A stretch of 64,000 bases of DNA from Propionibacteriaceae bacterium (GCA_027492545.1 JAPUEL010000008.1:17222-81221); one strand, 5' to 3'; counted from the stretch's first letter, positions 7,300 to 17,773 are shown. Made by a program: numbers and translations. Notes: generated by a model not told the origin, from the letters alone.

Positions 7300-10200
7300 G
7301 TGCCTGATCCCACCCATTACGTCGACAAGGCCGTCCGCCTCTTCACGTTCCTCGCGAAGGCCCAACAACTCCGGCAGGCCCCCGTCAGCGACATCGACGC
7401 CTACCGTCGCGACGGCGCCGTGCACTGGCTCGGCGACCTCCCCGTCGCGGAGGCCGTCCGCTGGGGCACCGACACCGGACAGGCGTGGGACGAGGGCCCA
7501 CTGCTCAGCGTCGACCGGCTCATCCCCGCCGACCCGCCCCGCGTCCCGACGGCGCTCATCGGCTGGACCACCGGCGACGCCCTCAACCCCACCCAGCGCC
7601 CGGCACTCGCCGAGTGGCGGCCAGCCCCCGACGGTCCGCAGCGCTCCGAGGACCACCCAGAGGTGGCCCAGGCTTTCGACGCGTGGAGCGCGAAATGGGA
7701 CGCCTGGGCCGAGGTGACGCTGCGCGAGCAGCCCGTCCGCGACGCCTACGCGGAGCTGTTCAAGCTCTACGTCCAGACCACCCAGAAGAGCGAGGAGCTC
7801 GAGCTCCTCCTCGGCGTCGGCCTCCTCGCCTGGGCGCCCGCAGGGCACGAGCGGATGCGGCGACACCTGTTCACCGTGCCGGTGATCCCCAAGCTGGAGG
7901 AGTCGAACGGCCGTCTGGACTTCTTCCTCGACGAGGGGTCGGTGGGCATGCACGTCGAGCTGGACATGCTCGACCCCAGCCTGATCCCCGATCAGTCGCT
8001 GGTCGGCCAGCTCGAGACCCGCGGCCACGACTTCACCGGCAACCCCCTGGACGCGGCGGACATCGAGCCCCTGGGCCGCACCGTCGCCCTGCAGCTGCAC
8101 GCCCAGGGCCGCTGGGACGCCGCCGCGACGATGCCCGACGTCCACGAATACCCGACGGTGGCCTGGGCTCCCGCGCTGGTGCTGCGTCCCCGCAACCGCA
8201 CCGGCCTGGTGCAGGCGTTCCAGGAGATCGCCGCCCAGATCGACGCCGCCCAGGAGGTCCCGGCCGGCCTCCTGCCGCTGATCGACCCGGATCAGCTTCC
8301 CCCCGTGACCGACGTCTCCGCCCCCGGCGCCATCCTCACCTTCGACGACGAGATCGTCGCTCCCCTGCCCCTCAACGACGTGCAGCGCCGCATCCTCGAG
8401 CGCGTCGACCACCACGCCCAGACCCTGGTGCAGGGCCCGCCCGGCACCGGCAAGACGCACACGGCGGCCGCTCTACTCACCCACCTGCTGGCGCAGGGGC
8501 AGCGCGTCCTCGTCACTGCCCACACCGACCGCGCCCTCCGCGAGGTCCGCACCAAGCTGCCCGCGCAGATCAAGCCGCTCGCCGTCTCCGTCATCGGGGC
8601 CAGCCGCGACGACCTCGCGGATCTGCGCACCGCCGTCGACCACATCTCCCGCCGGGCCGGCGATCCTGACGAGCACGCCTCAGCCCTCCGCATCCAGCAG
8701 CTGGCCGACCAGGCAGCCCAGCTGGACAAACGACGGCGCGCGTTGAGCCGCGGCCTCGTCGACGCCCGGTCCCACGAGGTGGCCGAGCTCAGCCACGGCG
8801 CCTATTCCGGCACGTTCGCCGCGATCGCACAGCGCTACCAGGCCGAGGCCGGGCAGCACGGGTGGATCGCCGACTTCGTCGGCTTCACCACCGATTCCGC
8901 TTCCCCGCTGTCCGACGACGAGGCCCTCGAATGGCTGGCCCTGCTCCGCGACCGTTCGCTGGGCGAAGACGCCGTCGAGAGCAGCCGTCGCCGGATCCCG
9001 AGCGCCACCGTGCTGGACGCGGACACGTTCGCCGCGCACGTGCGCGCGGAGTCCGAGGCCGAGGCCAAGGCCGCCCCCCTGGCCGAAGGCCCCACCCACG
9101 AGAGCCGCGCCGCGCTGCGCGCCCTCCCCGTCGAGCAGCGGATGGAGCTGAGGCAGCGACTCGCCGAGCACCTCACCATGGCCGCCGATCTGGCGCGGCT
9201 GCCCCTCCAGTGGATCGACGACGCGCTCGCGGCCGTGCGCGGCGGCACCGGCGACATCTGGCGCGCCCGCGCCTCCGAGCTGGCCACAGGCATCGGGCGG
9301 ATCGACGCCGTCCTCGAACACCTGCCGGCCGGGGTCCGCGTCGAGCTCCCCGGCGACATGGACCGCATGCACGCCATGGCCACCGCCCTGGAGCGCCACC
9401 TCGTGAACGGCGGCGCCCTGAAGACCCGCGCCGACGGGACGGTCAAGATCGGCGCCTTCACGCCCGGTGTGGTCAAGGAGTGCCGAGAGTTGCTCGAGCA
9501 GGCCCGGGTGGACGGCCTGCCCCCGACGAAGCAGGCGGACCTCAGGGTGCTCATGGCCCATCGCGACGCGTCGGGCCTCCTCAATGAGGTGGACCGCGCC
9601 TGGCCCTCGTCGGTTGACATTCCTGAGGAGGACACCCCGCGCGAGCGCGTGGAGTGGCACCGAATCCAGCTGAGCTACCTGGTGCGGGTGGTGGAGCTCG
9701 GCGACCGCATCCGCGCCGAGGACGAGTTCCTCCGGCGGCGCGGGATCGTGCCCCCGGCATGGAGCGACGGCGCCTCCGTCGAGCGCCTCACCCGGACGAT
9801 CGACGCCATCGACGCCGCCGACGCCGTGGCGGCCGCGCGCGGGCCCCTGAACGAACTGGGCGACGAGATCTCCACCGTCGCGGGCTGGTCCGACGCGGCC
9901 GAGCCGGTCCACCGGCTCAGCCACGCCGTCGAGGCCCGGGACCACGAGGGCTACGCCCGCGCCCTGGCCCGGCTGGTGCGGCTGGAGCAGGTCGCCGAGG
10001 CGACAACCCGCCGCGACACCCTCACCCACCAGGTCCGCACCACCGCCCCCGCGCTCGCGGGAGCGGTCCTGACAAGCCCGGACGATGCATGGGACTCCCG
10101 CCTCGCCCACCTCGAGGCGGCCTTCGGGTGGGGCGCCGTCGGCGCGTGGGTGCTGGCGCAGGACCAGGTGGACGCCAACAGCATCCAGGCGCAGATCTCG

Positions 10201-12792
10201 GTGGCGGACCACCAGTTGCGCACGGTGGCGGAGAACATCGCCGCCGAGCGCGCGTGGGGCCACGCCGTCGGCAGCGAGCGCCTCACGCCCGGCCGCCGCG
10301 CGGACCTGCGCAGCTACTCGCAGCAGGTCAGCCGCCTCGGCAAGGGCACCGGCAAGTACGCCGCCCAGCAGCGGGCCGAGATCCGGCGCGCCATGGAGCG
10401 CTGCCGCCCCGCCGTCCCGGTGTGGATCATGCCGCTCTACCGGGTGGCCGAGCAGTTCCACATGCAGGAGAACATGTTCGACGTGGTGGTGGTCGACGAG
10501 GCCTCGCAGGCCGGCCTCGAGGCGACGTTCCTGCAGTACCTGGCCCCGAAGATCGTCGTCATCGGCGACGACAGGCAGGTCTCCCCCGCCGCCGTCGGCG
10601 TGGACCAGCAGCAGCTCCGCGACCTCGCCGCGCAGTACCTCCACGACGACCGGTACAAGGACACCTGGCAGGACCCGCAGCGCTCCCTGTTCGACGAAGC
10701 CGCGATGCGTTACGGCGGGCAGCTGACCCTCGTGGAGCACCGGCGCTGCGTGCCCGAGATCATCGGCTTCTCCAACCGCATCGCCTACGAGCCCAACGGC
10801 ATCCGGCTCATCCCGGTGCGGCAGTTCGGCTCCGACCGGCTGGCGCCCTTCGTCGTGACCCATGTGCCCGACGGCGTCGAGGAGGGCACCACGGGCAAGG
10901 TCAACCGCGCCGAGGCGCGCGCCCTCGTCGACGACCTCAAGGCCTGCCTCGACGACCCGGCCTTCGAGAACGCGTCACTGGCCGTCATCTCGCTGGTGGG
11001 GGATCGGCAGGCCAAGTACATCGAGTCGCTGCTGCTGGCCGAGATCCCCGCCGAGGAGTGGGCCCGACGCAGCCTCCGGGTGGGTACCGCGCCAGACTTC
11101 CAGGGCTCCGAACGCGACGTGGTGTTCCTGTCTATGGTGTCGGCGGTGGAGCCGGGCCGACGGCTGGGCGCGCTGACCCGCGAGATGTACGTGCAGCGCT
11201 TCAATGTCGCGGTGAGCCGGGCGAAGGACCAAGTGCGGCTCTTCCACTCCATCTCCTTGAGCGAGCTGCCCAACGCCGAGGACCTGCGCTTCCAGCTGCT
11301 CGACTACGCATACGGCGTGGCCGGTCGCGTCACGTCGGACGGCGAGGTCGCCTCGTCGGTGGTGCCGGAGGACGAGCGCGTGGAGCCGTTCGACTCGCTG
11401 TTCGAGCAGCGGATCCACAACCGGATCGTGGACCGCGGCTACACGGTGGTGCCCCAGATGGAGGCGCTGGGCTACCGGCTGGACCTGGTGGTGGTCGGGG
11501 CCCGGGCGCGGCTGGCGGTGGAGTGCGACGGCGACACCTGGCACGGGCCCGAGGCGTACGAGCGCGACCTCGCCCGCCAGCGGGAGCTGGAGCGGTGCGG
11601 GTGGCGGTTCTTCCGCGTCCGGGAGTCGGCCTTCTACGTCGACCCGGCCGCCGCGCTCGCCCCGCTGTGGGATGAGCTCGACAAGATGGGCATCCGTCCC
11701 TCCGGCTGGGTTGACGACGGCGTGGAGATCGAGGGGGCCGACGCGGCGCAGGAGTTCGAGCTTGACCCTCCGGAGCCGGAGGGCGTCGGGGAGTTCATGG
11801 ACGACCTCCTTGAGCCATCGGACGCGGCGCAGGAGTTCGAGCTGGAGCTACCGGAGATGGCGGTTGTCGAGGAGGTCGTCGGGGTGTTCGAGGCCGACGA
11901 CGGCGCCGTCGAGGCGGAGGACCCTGAGCCGGTCTTCCTCGACCACCCCGACGCGGAGCCTGAGGTGATCGTCGAGGAGAGCGACCCCGAGGTAGAGGCG
12001 GACCCTCGCGCTCTGTCCGAGGAGGCACCTCTCGCAGAGACCGACGAGGCTGGATCCGAGACCCTCGGGGCGCCCATCCCGGAGACCGACGGGTCTGATG
12101 ACACCACCCTGTACCCCGAGCTCGGAGCCAACCTGCACCTGGCCCTCGATCGGGGGCGGCGCGGCGTCCCCTCCTCCGCCCCCGCGCCCGCGCAGGCGAG
12201 GCGCTCGGCGTTGGGTGTGACGTGGGATCCGCTGGCGCAGCTGGGCGGTTCCGTGGACGCGATCTTCCGTCCACCGGCCGGCTTGGACCGGTACCGGGAA
12301 CTCGACGGGTCAACCGTGCCGGTCGGCGAGGGCACGAGCGCGGACATCCTGGACGGGCTGCTGCGAGTGGTCGCCGTCGAGGGTCCGGTGCGGGGCAACC
12401 GGCTCCGCACCGCGTACGTGCGGGCGTCCGGCGGGTCACGCGTCGGGAAGACGATCGCCCAGGTGCTCAACTCCGCGATTTACCGAGCCGAGAAGCGCGG
12501 CCTCCTGGTGGGAGATGACCCGCTGGGCGCCTCCGGGGTGCAGAGCCGTACCTACCGCCTGCCCGAGCAGCCCGAGTTCCGGGTGCGCGAGCTGGGGCCG
12601 CGAACGCTCGACGAGGTGCCGCCACGGGAGCTGGTGGAGGTCATGCGCCGGATCCGCGACGCCAACCAGGCGGCCGACGACGAGCAGCTGCTCCGCGAGA
12701 CCCTGCGCCTCTACGACCGCGTCTCCCTGACCCAGGCGGCGCGCGCGGTGCTCGTTCCGGCGCTCACTCTGCTGCGTCAACCCCGGAACTGA
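7300..12792 (+). CDS. Giant SF1 (UPF1-like) helicase with C-terminal nuclease domain
   Basis: A 1830-residue protein. Residues about 1-350 are unassigned. A superfamily 1 helicase starts with Walker A GPPGTGKT (about 379-386), is interrupted by a 600-residue helical insertion, and resumes with Walker B VVVVDEASQ (about 1064-1072), GDDRQVSPA and the C-terminal motif RFNVAVSRAKDQV (about 1300). Residues about 1370-1460 resemble an MTES_1575/Vsr-like endonuclease (VVGARARLAVECDGDTWHG, then RCGWRFFRVRES). An acidic linker follows, containing the duplicated DAAQEFEL at 11739 and 11821, and then a C-terminal winged-helix-like region (about 1690-1780). The start is a GTG at 7300. Proteins with this order occur in defence islands and are inferred to degrade invading nucleic acid. 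It is a single-gene transcription unit. Confidence 0.8.
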   Translation: MPDPTHYVDKAVRLFTFLAKAQQLRQAPVSDIDAYRRDGAVHWLGDLPVAEAVRWGTDTGQAWDEGPLLSVDRLIPADPPRVPTALIGWTTGDALNPTQRPALAEWRPAPDGPQRSEDHPEVAQAFDAWSAKWDAWAEVTLREQPVRDAYAELFKLYVQTTQKSEELELLLGVGLLAWAPAGHERMRRHLFTVPVIPKLEESNGRLDFFLDEGSVGMHVELDMLDPSLIPDQSLVGQLETRGHDFTGNPLDAADIEPLGRTVALQLHAQGRWDAAATMPDVHEYPTVAWAPALVLRPRNRTGLVQAFQEIAAQIDAAQEVPAGLLPLIDPDQLPPVTDVSAPGAILTFDDEIVAPLPLNDVQRRILERVDHHAQTLVQGPPGTGKTHTAAALLTHLLAQGQRVLVTAHTDRALREVRTKLPAQIKPLAVSVIGASRDDLADLRTAVDHISRRAGDPDEHASALRIQQLADQAAQLDKRRRALSRGLVDARSHEVAELSHGAYSGTFAAIAQRYQAEAGQHGWIADFVGFTTDSASPLSDDEALEWLALLRDRSLGEDAVESSRRRIPSATVLDADTFAAHVRAESEAEAKAAPLAEGPTHESRAALRALPVEQRMELRQRLAEHLTMAADLARLPLQWIDDALAAVRGGTGDIWRARASELATGIGRIDAVLEHLPAGVRVELPGDMDRMHAMATALERHLVNGGALKTRADGTVKIGAFTPGVVKECRELLEQARVDGLPPTKQADLRVLMAHRDASGLLNEVDRAWPSSVDIPEEDTPRERVEWHRIQLSYLVRVVELGDRIRAEDEFLRRRGIVPPAWSDGASVERLTRTIDAIDAADAVAAARGPLNELGDEISTVAGWSDAAEPVHRLSHAVEARDHEGYARALARLVRLEQVAEATTRRDTLTHQVRTTAPALAGAVLTSPDDAWDSRLAHLEAAFGWGAVGAWVLAQDQVDANSIQAQISVADHQLRTVAENIAAERAWGHAVGSERLTPGRRADLRSYSQQVSRLGKGTGKYAAQQRAEIRRAMERCRPAVPVWIMPLYRVAEQFHMQENMFDVVVVDEASQAGLEATFLQYLAPKIVVIGDDRQVSPAAVGVDQQQLRDLAAQYLHDDRYKDTWQDPQRSLFDEAAMRYGGQLTLVEHRRCVPEIIGFSNRIAYEPNGIRLIPVRQFGSDRLAPFVVTHVPDGVEEGTTGKVNRAEARALVDDLKACLDDPAFENASLAVISLVGDRQAKYIESLLLAEIPAEEWARRSLRVGTAPDFQGSERDVVFLSMVSAVEPGRRLGALTREMYVQRFNVAVSRAKDQVRLFHSISLSELPNAEDLRFQLLDYAYGVAGRVTSDGEVASSVVPEDERVEPFDSLFEQRIHNRIVDRGYTVVPQMEALGYRLDLVVVGARARLAVECDGDTWHGPEAYERDLARQRELERCGWRFFRVRESAFYVDPAAALAPLWDELDKMGIRPSGWVDDGVEIEGADAAQEFELDPPEPEGVGEFMDDLLEPSDAAQEFELELPEMAVVEEVVGVFEADDGAVEAEDPEPVFLDHPDAEPEVIVEESDPEVEADPRALSEEAPLAETDEAGSETLGAPIPETDGSDDTTLYPELGANLHLALDRGRRGVPSSAPAPAQARRSALGVTWDPLAQLGGSVDAIFRPPAGLDRYRELDGSTVPVGEGTSADILDGLLRVVAVEGPVRGNRLRTAYVRASGGSRVGKTIAQVLNSAIYRAEKRGLLVGDDPLGASGVQSRTYRLPEQPEFRVRELGPRTLDEVPPRELVEVMRRIRDANQAADDEQLLRETLRLYDRVSLTQAARAVLVPALTLLRQPRN

Positions 12793-12825
12793 GCCGTTGA
12801 CAGCGAGGGGCTCCTGCACCCCGCG

Positions 12826-12875
12826 GAACCGGTCGCTCTGAGGGTTGGTCTACCCACCATCAGAGCGACCGGTTC
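12826..12875. repeat. 50-bp dispersed palindrome, copy 2
   Basis: A full-length copy with GAACCGGTCGCTCTG and its complement at the ends. It sits between the convergent helicase and ATPase genes and overlaps the end of the ATPase gene: the TAG stop (12850-12852) and the last residues of that protein are encoded by the repeat. Confidence 0.85.
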
Positions 12876-14166
12876 CCAGAGGGAAGCCCGCATGGAGGTG
12901 CCCCAGCGCGACGACGTTGACGCCATCAGGCCGGGTGAAGCTCTCGGCTCCCGCCGTCAGCACGTTCAGGGTGGCCAGGTCCCCCGCGCGCTGCACTGAC
13001 ACCTTGGCGCTCAGCTGCTTCAGGCTGGCCGCGGCGTCGTCGATACTGCTTGCCCCCCCAAGCTTGACCTCGAATGCGCTCCATCTGCCATCTCCGAGTT
13101 CGACGACGGCATCCACCTCGAGCCCCGAGCTGTCGCGGTAGTGGTAGACCGCGCCGCCCAGCATCTGGGCGTAGATCCGGAGATCACGGACAGCGAGCGA
13201 CTCGAAGAGCAGCCCGAACGCCTCAAGGTCACCGAGAAGGGCGCCCGGCCCGGCGCGCAGAGCGGCGGTTGCCAGCGATGGGTCGACGAAGTGCCACTTG
13301 GGTTGCACTCGCAACCGGACCTTCGAGCGCAGGTGCGGCGCCCAAGCCGGCTGCTCCTCGACGACGAACACCCGGGTCAGCGCGTCGATGTACCTGCGCA
13401 CAGTCTGCGCGGACACCTCGGCGTTGGCGGTCCCGGGGGCGGGGATCTCCGCCTCCACGCTCAGCTTGGTGGCGGACACCTCGGTGGCGGTGTTCCGGGC
13501 CAGAGCCCTCAGCAGGGCGCCCACCCGAATGGGGTCGGCGCTCAGCCCGGCAAACCGCAGATCCGCGCGCGCCACGTCGTCCAGATAGCCGGCGAGATAC
13601 TCGGTGGGGGATCGGCTCGGCTCGATCACCAGCGCGGGCCAGCCGCCCCGCACGATCAGCGCGGCGTACTCTTCGACGCTTGGACCCCCCAGACCGGCGA
13701 TCCCAGTCGCGTGATCGGCGTCGGCATGGGTGAACAGGTCGTGGAAGCTCACCGCCCGGATGCTGTCGCCGCTCTCGTCGAGCGACATCGGTCGCAGGGT
13801 GACCCGCTGGAAGCGCCCAGCACCGCTGTGCCGGGTGAGATCGTCGGCGGGCGTTGCCGAGCCGGTGAGGATGAACTGTCCGGCGATTCCCCGTTGGTCC
13901 ACCTCGTGGCGGACTGCGTTCCACAGCGCCGGTGCCAGCTGCCACTCATCGACCAGGCGAGGAGTTGGGCCAGTCAGCACCGTACCCGGCGAGACTTCCG
14001 CCAGCCTCGCTGCGTTCGGCGAGGAGTCCAGACGCACCGAGCTTGCCGACAACTGGAGGCCGGTGGTCGTCTTGCCCACGGCGCGGGGACCCTGGAGGAT
14101 CACGGCACCGAAGGTGCCTAGCGCTCGACGAACCAGGCTGTCAGCCAAGCGTTCTCGGTACTCCAT
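12850..14166 (-). CDS. AAA_14 ATPase with DUF4143 domain
   Basis: A 438-residue protein of the widespread AAA_14/DUF4143 family. Walker A is GPRAVGKT (residues 26-33), Walker B is LVDEWQ (about 70-75), and FILTGSATP follows as sensor 1. The C-terminal DUF4143 domain contains the PD-(D/E)xK-like core GLEVDAVVELGDGRWSAFEVKLGG. The family is ATP-dependent, and its biological role is largely unknown. The gene is monocistronic, converges on the helicase gene, and is preceded by four 23-bp repeats that begin 11 bp upstream of its ATG. Its last eight residues lie in or next to the 50-bp palindrome, so the original C-terminus may have been replaced when the repeat inserted. Confidence 0.85.
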   Translation of the reverse strand: MEYRERLADSLVRRALGTFGAVILQGPRAVGKTTTGLQLSASSVRLDSSPNAARLAEVSPGTVLTGPTPRLVDEWQLAPALWNAVRHEVDQRGIAGQFILTGSATPADDLTRHSGAGRFQRVTLRPMSLDESGDSIRAVSFHDLFTHADADHATGIAGLGGPSVEEYAALIVRGGWPALVIEPSRSPTEYLAGYLDDVARADLRFAGLSADPIRVGALLRALARNTATEVSATKLSVEAEIPAPGTANAEVSAQTVRRYIDALTRVFVVEEQPAWAPHLRSKVRLRVQPKWHFVDPSLATAALRAGPGALLGDLEAFGLLFESLAVRDLRIYAQMLGGAVYHYRDSSGLEVDAVVELGDGRWSAFEVKLGGASSIDDAAASLKQLSAKVSVQRAGDLATLNVLTAGAESFTRPDGVNVVALGHLHAGFPLGTGRSDGG

Positions 14167-14176
14167 GAGGCAACGG

Positions 14177-14268
14177 TATCAGTCCTGCACACGGTGAAGT
14201 ATTACTCCTGCATTCATTCAATCATCATTCCTGCACACATCCCGCTATCACTCCTGCACTCCATGGTC
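14177..14268. repeat. Four 23-bp tandem repeats upstream of the ATPase
   Basis: The core (A)NTCCTGCA begins at 14181, 14204, 14227 and 14250, a spacing of exactly 23 bp. Each unit has a conserved half (TATYANTCCTGCA) and a variable half. On the ATPase strand the core reads TGCAGGAGTGATA, repeated up to 11 bp before the ATG. A regular array of about two helical turns next to a promoter suggests cooperative binding of a regulator. Each core also contains a Shine-Dalgarno-like GCAGGA. A single copy of the 12-bp core occurs at 7200-7211. Confidence 0.8.
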
Positions 14269-14338
14269 ATGGTTTCGGCACGGCTCAGACCGCTTGAGGT
14301 TCCACCCTCCGGCCAGACGACGTGCCAGACTCGGGGTC

Positions 14339-14797
14339 ATGAATCCCCTCGCCAATCACGTCGGCCGCTGGGAGGGCGTCTGCGGCTTCCGCATGATGCC
14401 CACCGACGAGTTTGCCCCTGCCCCCTCGTCCGCCACGTCCTCGGCCGAGGCTGACGGCTTCGGCTGGTCGCTGCGCTACCAGTGGACCCACTCCACCGAC
14501 GGCGCCCAGGCGGGCACCCTGCTCGTCGGCTCCCCCGAGGACGACGGCGCCATCAACGCCGCCTGGATCGACGCGTGGCATCAGAAGCCTCACCTCGGCG
14601 TGCTGACCGGGTCGATCGTCGACGGTGGGGTCCACCTCGAGATGGAGTACAGCGGCTGGGGATGGACCATCAGCCTCTCCGGCGACGGGGACGAGCTCCG
14701 CATGGTGATGAACAACGTGATCCCCGACGGTGTCGAGGGAGCCGAGCCGGGGCCCTACGTCGTCATGGACGCGCGCTGGACCCGCCAGCCGAGATAG
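14339..14797 (+). CDS. DUF1579-like small protein
   Basis: A 152-residue protein of repeated beta strands. It begins MNPLANHVGRWEGVCGFR, like the lipocalin/FABP-type proteins of the DUF1579 group, with further strands at FGWSLRYQWTHS, GTLLVGSPEDDGAINAAWID and GWTISLSGDGDELRMVMNN. No catalytic residues are recognisable. It could bind a small hydrophobic ligand, but the sequence does not show which. It has no signal peptide. It is divergent from the ATPase gene and stands 88 bp before the NERD-helicase gene on the same strand. Confidence 0.7.
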   Translation: MNPLANHVGRWEGVCGFRMMPTDEFAPAPSSATSSAEADGFGWSLRYQWTHSTDGAQAGTLLVGSPEDDGAINAAWIDAWHQKPHLGVLTGSIVDGGVHLEMEYSGWGWTISLSGDGDELRMVMNNVIPDGVEGAEPGPYVVMDARWTRQPR

Positions 14798-14885
14798 CGC
14801 TATCGAGCAGGCCAAGGCGCTACTCGTCGTCGGCGTGACGGACCTGACGCGAGCCACCGCCCCGCGACCCCACTAGCGTGGGCCC

Positions 14886-16550
14886 ATGGCACCGCTGCTC
14901 GTCCCGGAGGATCCGCGCTTCACCACCGAGTCCGAGCATGCGGTGTGGGCGCACCTCCGCGACACCCTCGCCCCGCGCGACACCCTCATCGCCAATCACC
15001 GCCTCACCGACTCCACCAAGGACCACGAGGCCGACCTGGTGATCGTCATGCCCGACGTGGGCGTCACCGTCGTCGAGGTCAAGGGTGCGGGCCTCAGCAA
15101 CCGCGACGGCCACTGGTACATGCGCCGCGACGGGGAGGACCGCCGGATCGACCCCGTCGCGCAGGCCCGGGAGGCCCGCTACGCGATCCGCGAGTACGTC
15201 GAGTCGGACCCGCGATGGCGGCAGAGCTCCCGCGGGCGGCTGCGCACCGCCCACACCGTCGTCGCGCCGTTCACGGTCCTCGGCGACGGGTTCAGCCTGC
15301 CCGACTGCCCCCGCTGGATGATCCACGACAGGGACGACCTCCCCAGCCTGGCGGACCGCATCCGCGACACGGCGCTGCGGTCGGAGACCAACCGCCACCC
15401 GCCCACCGCGGACGACTGCGCCGCCGTCGTGGAGATCCTCACCGGGCGCGGTGTCCAGGCCGGCGCCACCGTCGAGGAGGAGTCGGACGAGCGCCACGAG
15501 CGCGCCGCGCGCCTCACGCAGGAGCAGGCCCTCATCCTCGACGTGACCCGGCTGCTGCGTCGCGTCGAGATCCGCGGCGGCGCGGGCAGCGGCAAGACGG
15601 TGCTCGCGCTCACCCAGGCGCGCCAGCTCACCACGGGCCGCCAGCAGCGCCCGGCCGAGCGTGTGGCCCTGCTGTGCTACTCGATCGGCCTGGCCAGCCA
15701 CTTCAAGCGCGAGATCGCCGGATGGCGCCGCAACCAGCGCCCGGCCTTCGTCGGCACCTTCGAGGAGCTCGCCAACCTGTGGGGCGTCGAGTCCGGATCC
15801 CGCGACGACCCCGCCTTCTGGGAGCACCGCCTCCCCGAGCTGATGGCCGAGCGCGCCGCGGAACTGCCGCCCGGCCAGCGGTTCGACTCGTTCGTCGTCG
15901 ACGAGGCCCAGGACTTCGCCGAGTCGTGGTGGCGGCCCATCGTCGCGGCGCTGCGCGACGACGTCGAGGGCGGGCTGTTCCTCTACTCCGACGAGAACCA
16001 GCGCCTGTTCCAGCGCTTCGGCCGGCCCCCGGTGCCGCTCGTGCCGCTGGTGCTGGACCACAACCTGCGCAACACCCGGCAGATCGCCGAGGTGTTCCGG
16101 CCGCTCGCCCCGCTGCGGATGCGCCTCGAGGGCGGCGAGGGGCCGGAGGTCCTGTACGTCCCGGCCGGCCCCGACGAGGCGATCGAGGCGGCCGACGACC
16201 AGGTGGAGGCCCTGCTCGACGAGGGCTGGCTCCCGGGCAGCGTCGCCCTCCTCACCACCGGCAGGCGGCATCCCGAGCAGGCCGCGCGCCAGGAGTTGCT
16301 CGGGCAGGACGGCTACTGGGCCACGTTCTGGGACGAGGAGCTCGTCTTCTACGGCCACGTCCTCGGCTTCAAGGGCCTGGAGCGGCGGGCCGTGGTGCTG
16401 TGCGTCAACGAGGACGGCGCCCGCGACCGCTTCCGCGAACGCATGTACGTGGGGCTGTCCCGGGCGACGGACCGGCTGGTGGTGGTGGGCAGCCTCGACG
16501 CCATCGCGCTGGCGGGGGAGGCGGTGGCGAGGTCGCTGCAGCGCGGGTAG
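14886..16550 (+). CDS. NERD-domain nuclease / UvrD-like helicase
   Basis: A 554-residue protein with an N-terminal NERD domain (residues about 15-180) whose nuclease-like core is [21 protein letters not shown] (D50, E64, K66). A superfamily 1A helicase follows: Walker [14 protein letters not shown] (about 229-241), Walker [10 protein letters not shown] (about 336-344), [14 protein letters not shown], and the C-terminal [11 protein letters not shown] and [20 protein letters not shown]-UvrD proteins are found in defence and plasmid contexts and probably process DNA ends. The ATG is at 14886 with no strong ribosome site. Nothing links it to its neighbours in an operon. Confidence 0.85.
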   Translation: MAPLLVPEDPRFTTESEHAVWAHLRDTLAPRDTLIANHRLTDSTKDHEADLVIVMPDVGVTVVEVKGAGLSNRDGHWYMRRDGEDRRIDPVAQAREARYAIREYVESDPRWRQSSRGRLRTAHTVVAPFTVLGDGFSLPDCPRWMIHDRDDLPSLADRIRDTALRSETNRHPPTADDCAAVVEILTGRGVQAGATVEEESDERHERAARLTQEQALILDVTRLLRRVEIRGGAGSGKTVLALTQARQLTTGRQQRPAERVALLCYSIGLASHFKREIAGWRRNQRPAFVGTFEELANLWGVESGSRDDPAFWEHRLPELMAERAAELPPGQRFDSFVVDEAQDFAESWWRPIVAALRDDVEGGLFLYSDENQRLFQRFGRPPVPLVPLVLDHNLRNTRQIAEVFRPLAPLRMRLEGGEGPEVLYVPAGPDEAIEAADDQVEALLDEGWLPGSVALLTTGRRHPEQAARQELLGQDGYWATFWDEELVFYGHVLGFKGLERRAVVLCVNEDGARDRFRERMYVGLSRATDRLVVVGSLDAIALAGEAVARSLQRG

Positions 16551-16659
16551 GACCCGCGGCCGCGACGGGACCGGACGGGCAACAAGCAGCAACCACAGCG
16601 CACGGAGCGCCCGTCCGCCTAGGCTCGAAGAGACCCCCAACCCCACAGGAGGATTCTCT

Positions 16660-17733
16660 ATGACCGACCGACTCAAAGCCCTCAGCAGCGCCGGCGTCTC
16701 CATCTGGCTCGACGACCTCTCCCGCGAGCGACTCACCTCCGGCAACCTGGCCGACCTCATCGAGACCAAGTCGGTCGTGGGCGTGACCACCAACCCGACC
16801 ATCTTCGCCGCGGCGCTCAGCGACGGCGACTCCTACGCCGAGCAGCTCCAGGGCCTCACCGACGTCGACGAGGCCATCCAGCTCGCCACCACCACCGACG
16901 TCCGCGACGCCGCGGTCCTCCTCAAGCCCCTCTACGACCGCACCGGCGGCTTCGACGGCCGCGTGTCGATCGAGGTCTCGCCCGAGCTCGCGCACGACAC
17001 CGACGCCACCGTCGCGGAGGCACAGAAGCTCTATGACACCGTCGGCCGGGAGAACCTCCTGGTGAAGATCCCCGCCACCAAGGCCGGCATCCCGGCGATC
17101 GCGGAGGTCATCGGCCGCGGCATCTCGGTCAACGTGACCCTCATCTTCAACGAGGCCCGCTACCGGGAGGTCATGGACGCCTACCTCACCGGGCTGGAGA
17201 CGGCCGACGCCGCGGGCCGCGACCTCGGCATCATCCATTCCGTCGCCTCGTTCTTCATCTCGCGCGTGGACGCCGAGATCGACGCCCGCCTCACCAAGCT
17301 GGGCCGCGAGGACCTCAAGGGCAAGGCCGCCATCGCCAACGCGCAGGTGGCGCTGGGCGCGTTCGACGAGTTGTTCGGCTCCGAGCGCTTCGCCGCGCTC
17401 AAGGCCAAGGGCGCCAACCCGCAGCGCCCCCTCTGGGCGTCCACGGGCACCAAGGACCCCTCCTACCCCGACACCCTCTACGTCTCCGAGCTGGTGGCGA
17501 GCAACATCGTCAACACCATGCCGGAGAAGACGCTCAACGCGTTCGCCGACCACGGGGAGGTCGGCAGCCCCATGGAGGGCACCGCGGACATGGGTCGCGC
17601 GGTGCTGGAGGAGATCACGGAGGCCGGCATCGACCTCGACGACGCATTCCAAGTCCTCGAGGACGAGGGCGTGGAGAAGTTCATCGTCAGCTGGAAGGAG
17701 CTCCAGGAGACGGTGAGGCGCGCCCTCGCCTGA
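16660..17733 (+). CDS. tal: Transaldolase
   Basis: A 357-residue transaldolase of the long actinobacterial type, transferring a dihydroxyacetone unit between sugar phosphates in the non-oxidative pentose phosphate pathway. Family signatures are [14 protein letters not shown] near residue 48, the Schiff-base lysine in [13 protein letters not shown] (about K136), [14 protein letters not shown], and [12 protein letters not shown] strong AGGAGG lies about seven bases before the ATG. It appears to be a single housekeeping gene between two conflict-type genes. Confidence 0.97.
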   Translation: MTDRLKALSSAGVSIWLDDLSRERLTSGNLADLIETKSVVGVTTNPTIFAAALSDGDSYAEQLQGLTDVDEAIQLATTTDVRDAAVLLKPLYDRTGGFDGRVSIEVSPELAHDTDATVAEAQKLYDTVGRENLLVKIPATKAGIPAIAEVIGRGISVNVTLIFNEARYREVMDAYLTGLETADAAGRDLGIIHSVASFFISRVDAEIDARLTKLGREDLKGKAAIANAQVALGAFDELFGSERFAALKAKGANPQRPLWASTGTKDPSYPDTLYVSELVASNIVNTMPEKTLNAFADHGEVGSPMEGTADMGRAVLEEITEAGIDLDDAFQVLEDEGVEKFIVSWKELQETVRRALA

Positions 17734-17773
17734 CGGACCCTTCGCCCGCGACGACTGACGTCAGCACTGAAAC

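Noticed and set aside
8680..10863. Long open frame on the strand opposite the giant helicase (and similar frames opposite hsdR and the HNH-AAA gene)
   Set aside because: These are mirror frames produced by high GC at third positions; they have no domain or ribosome site.
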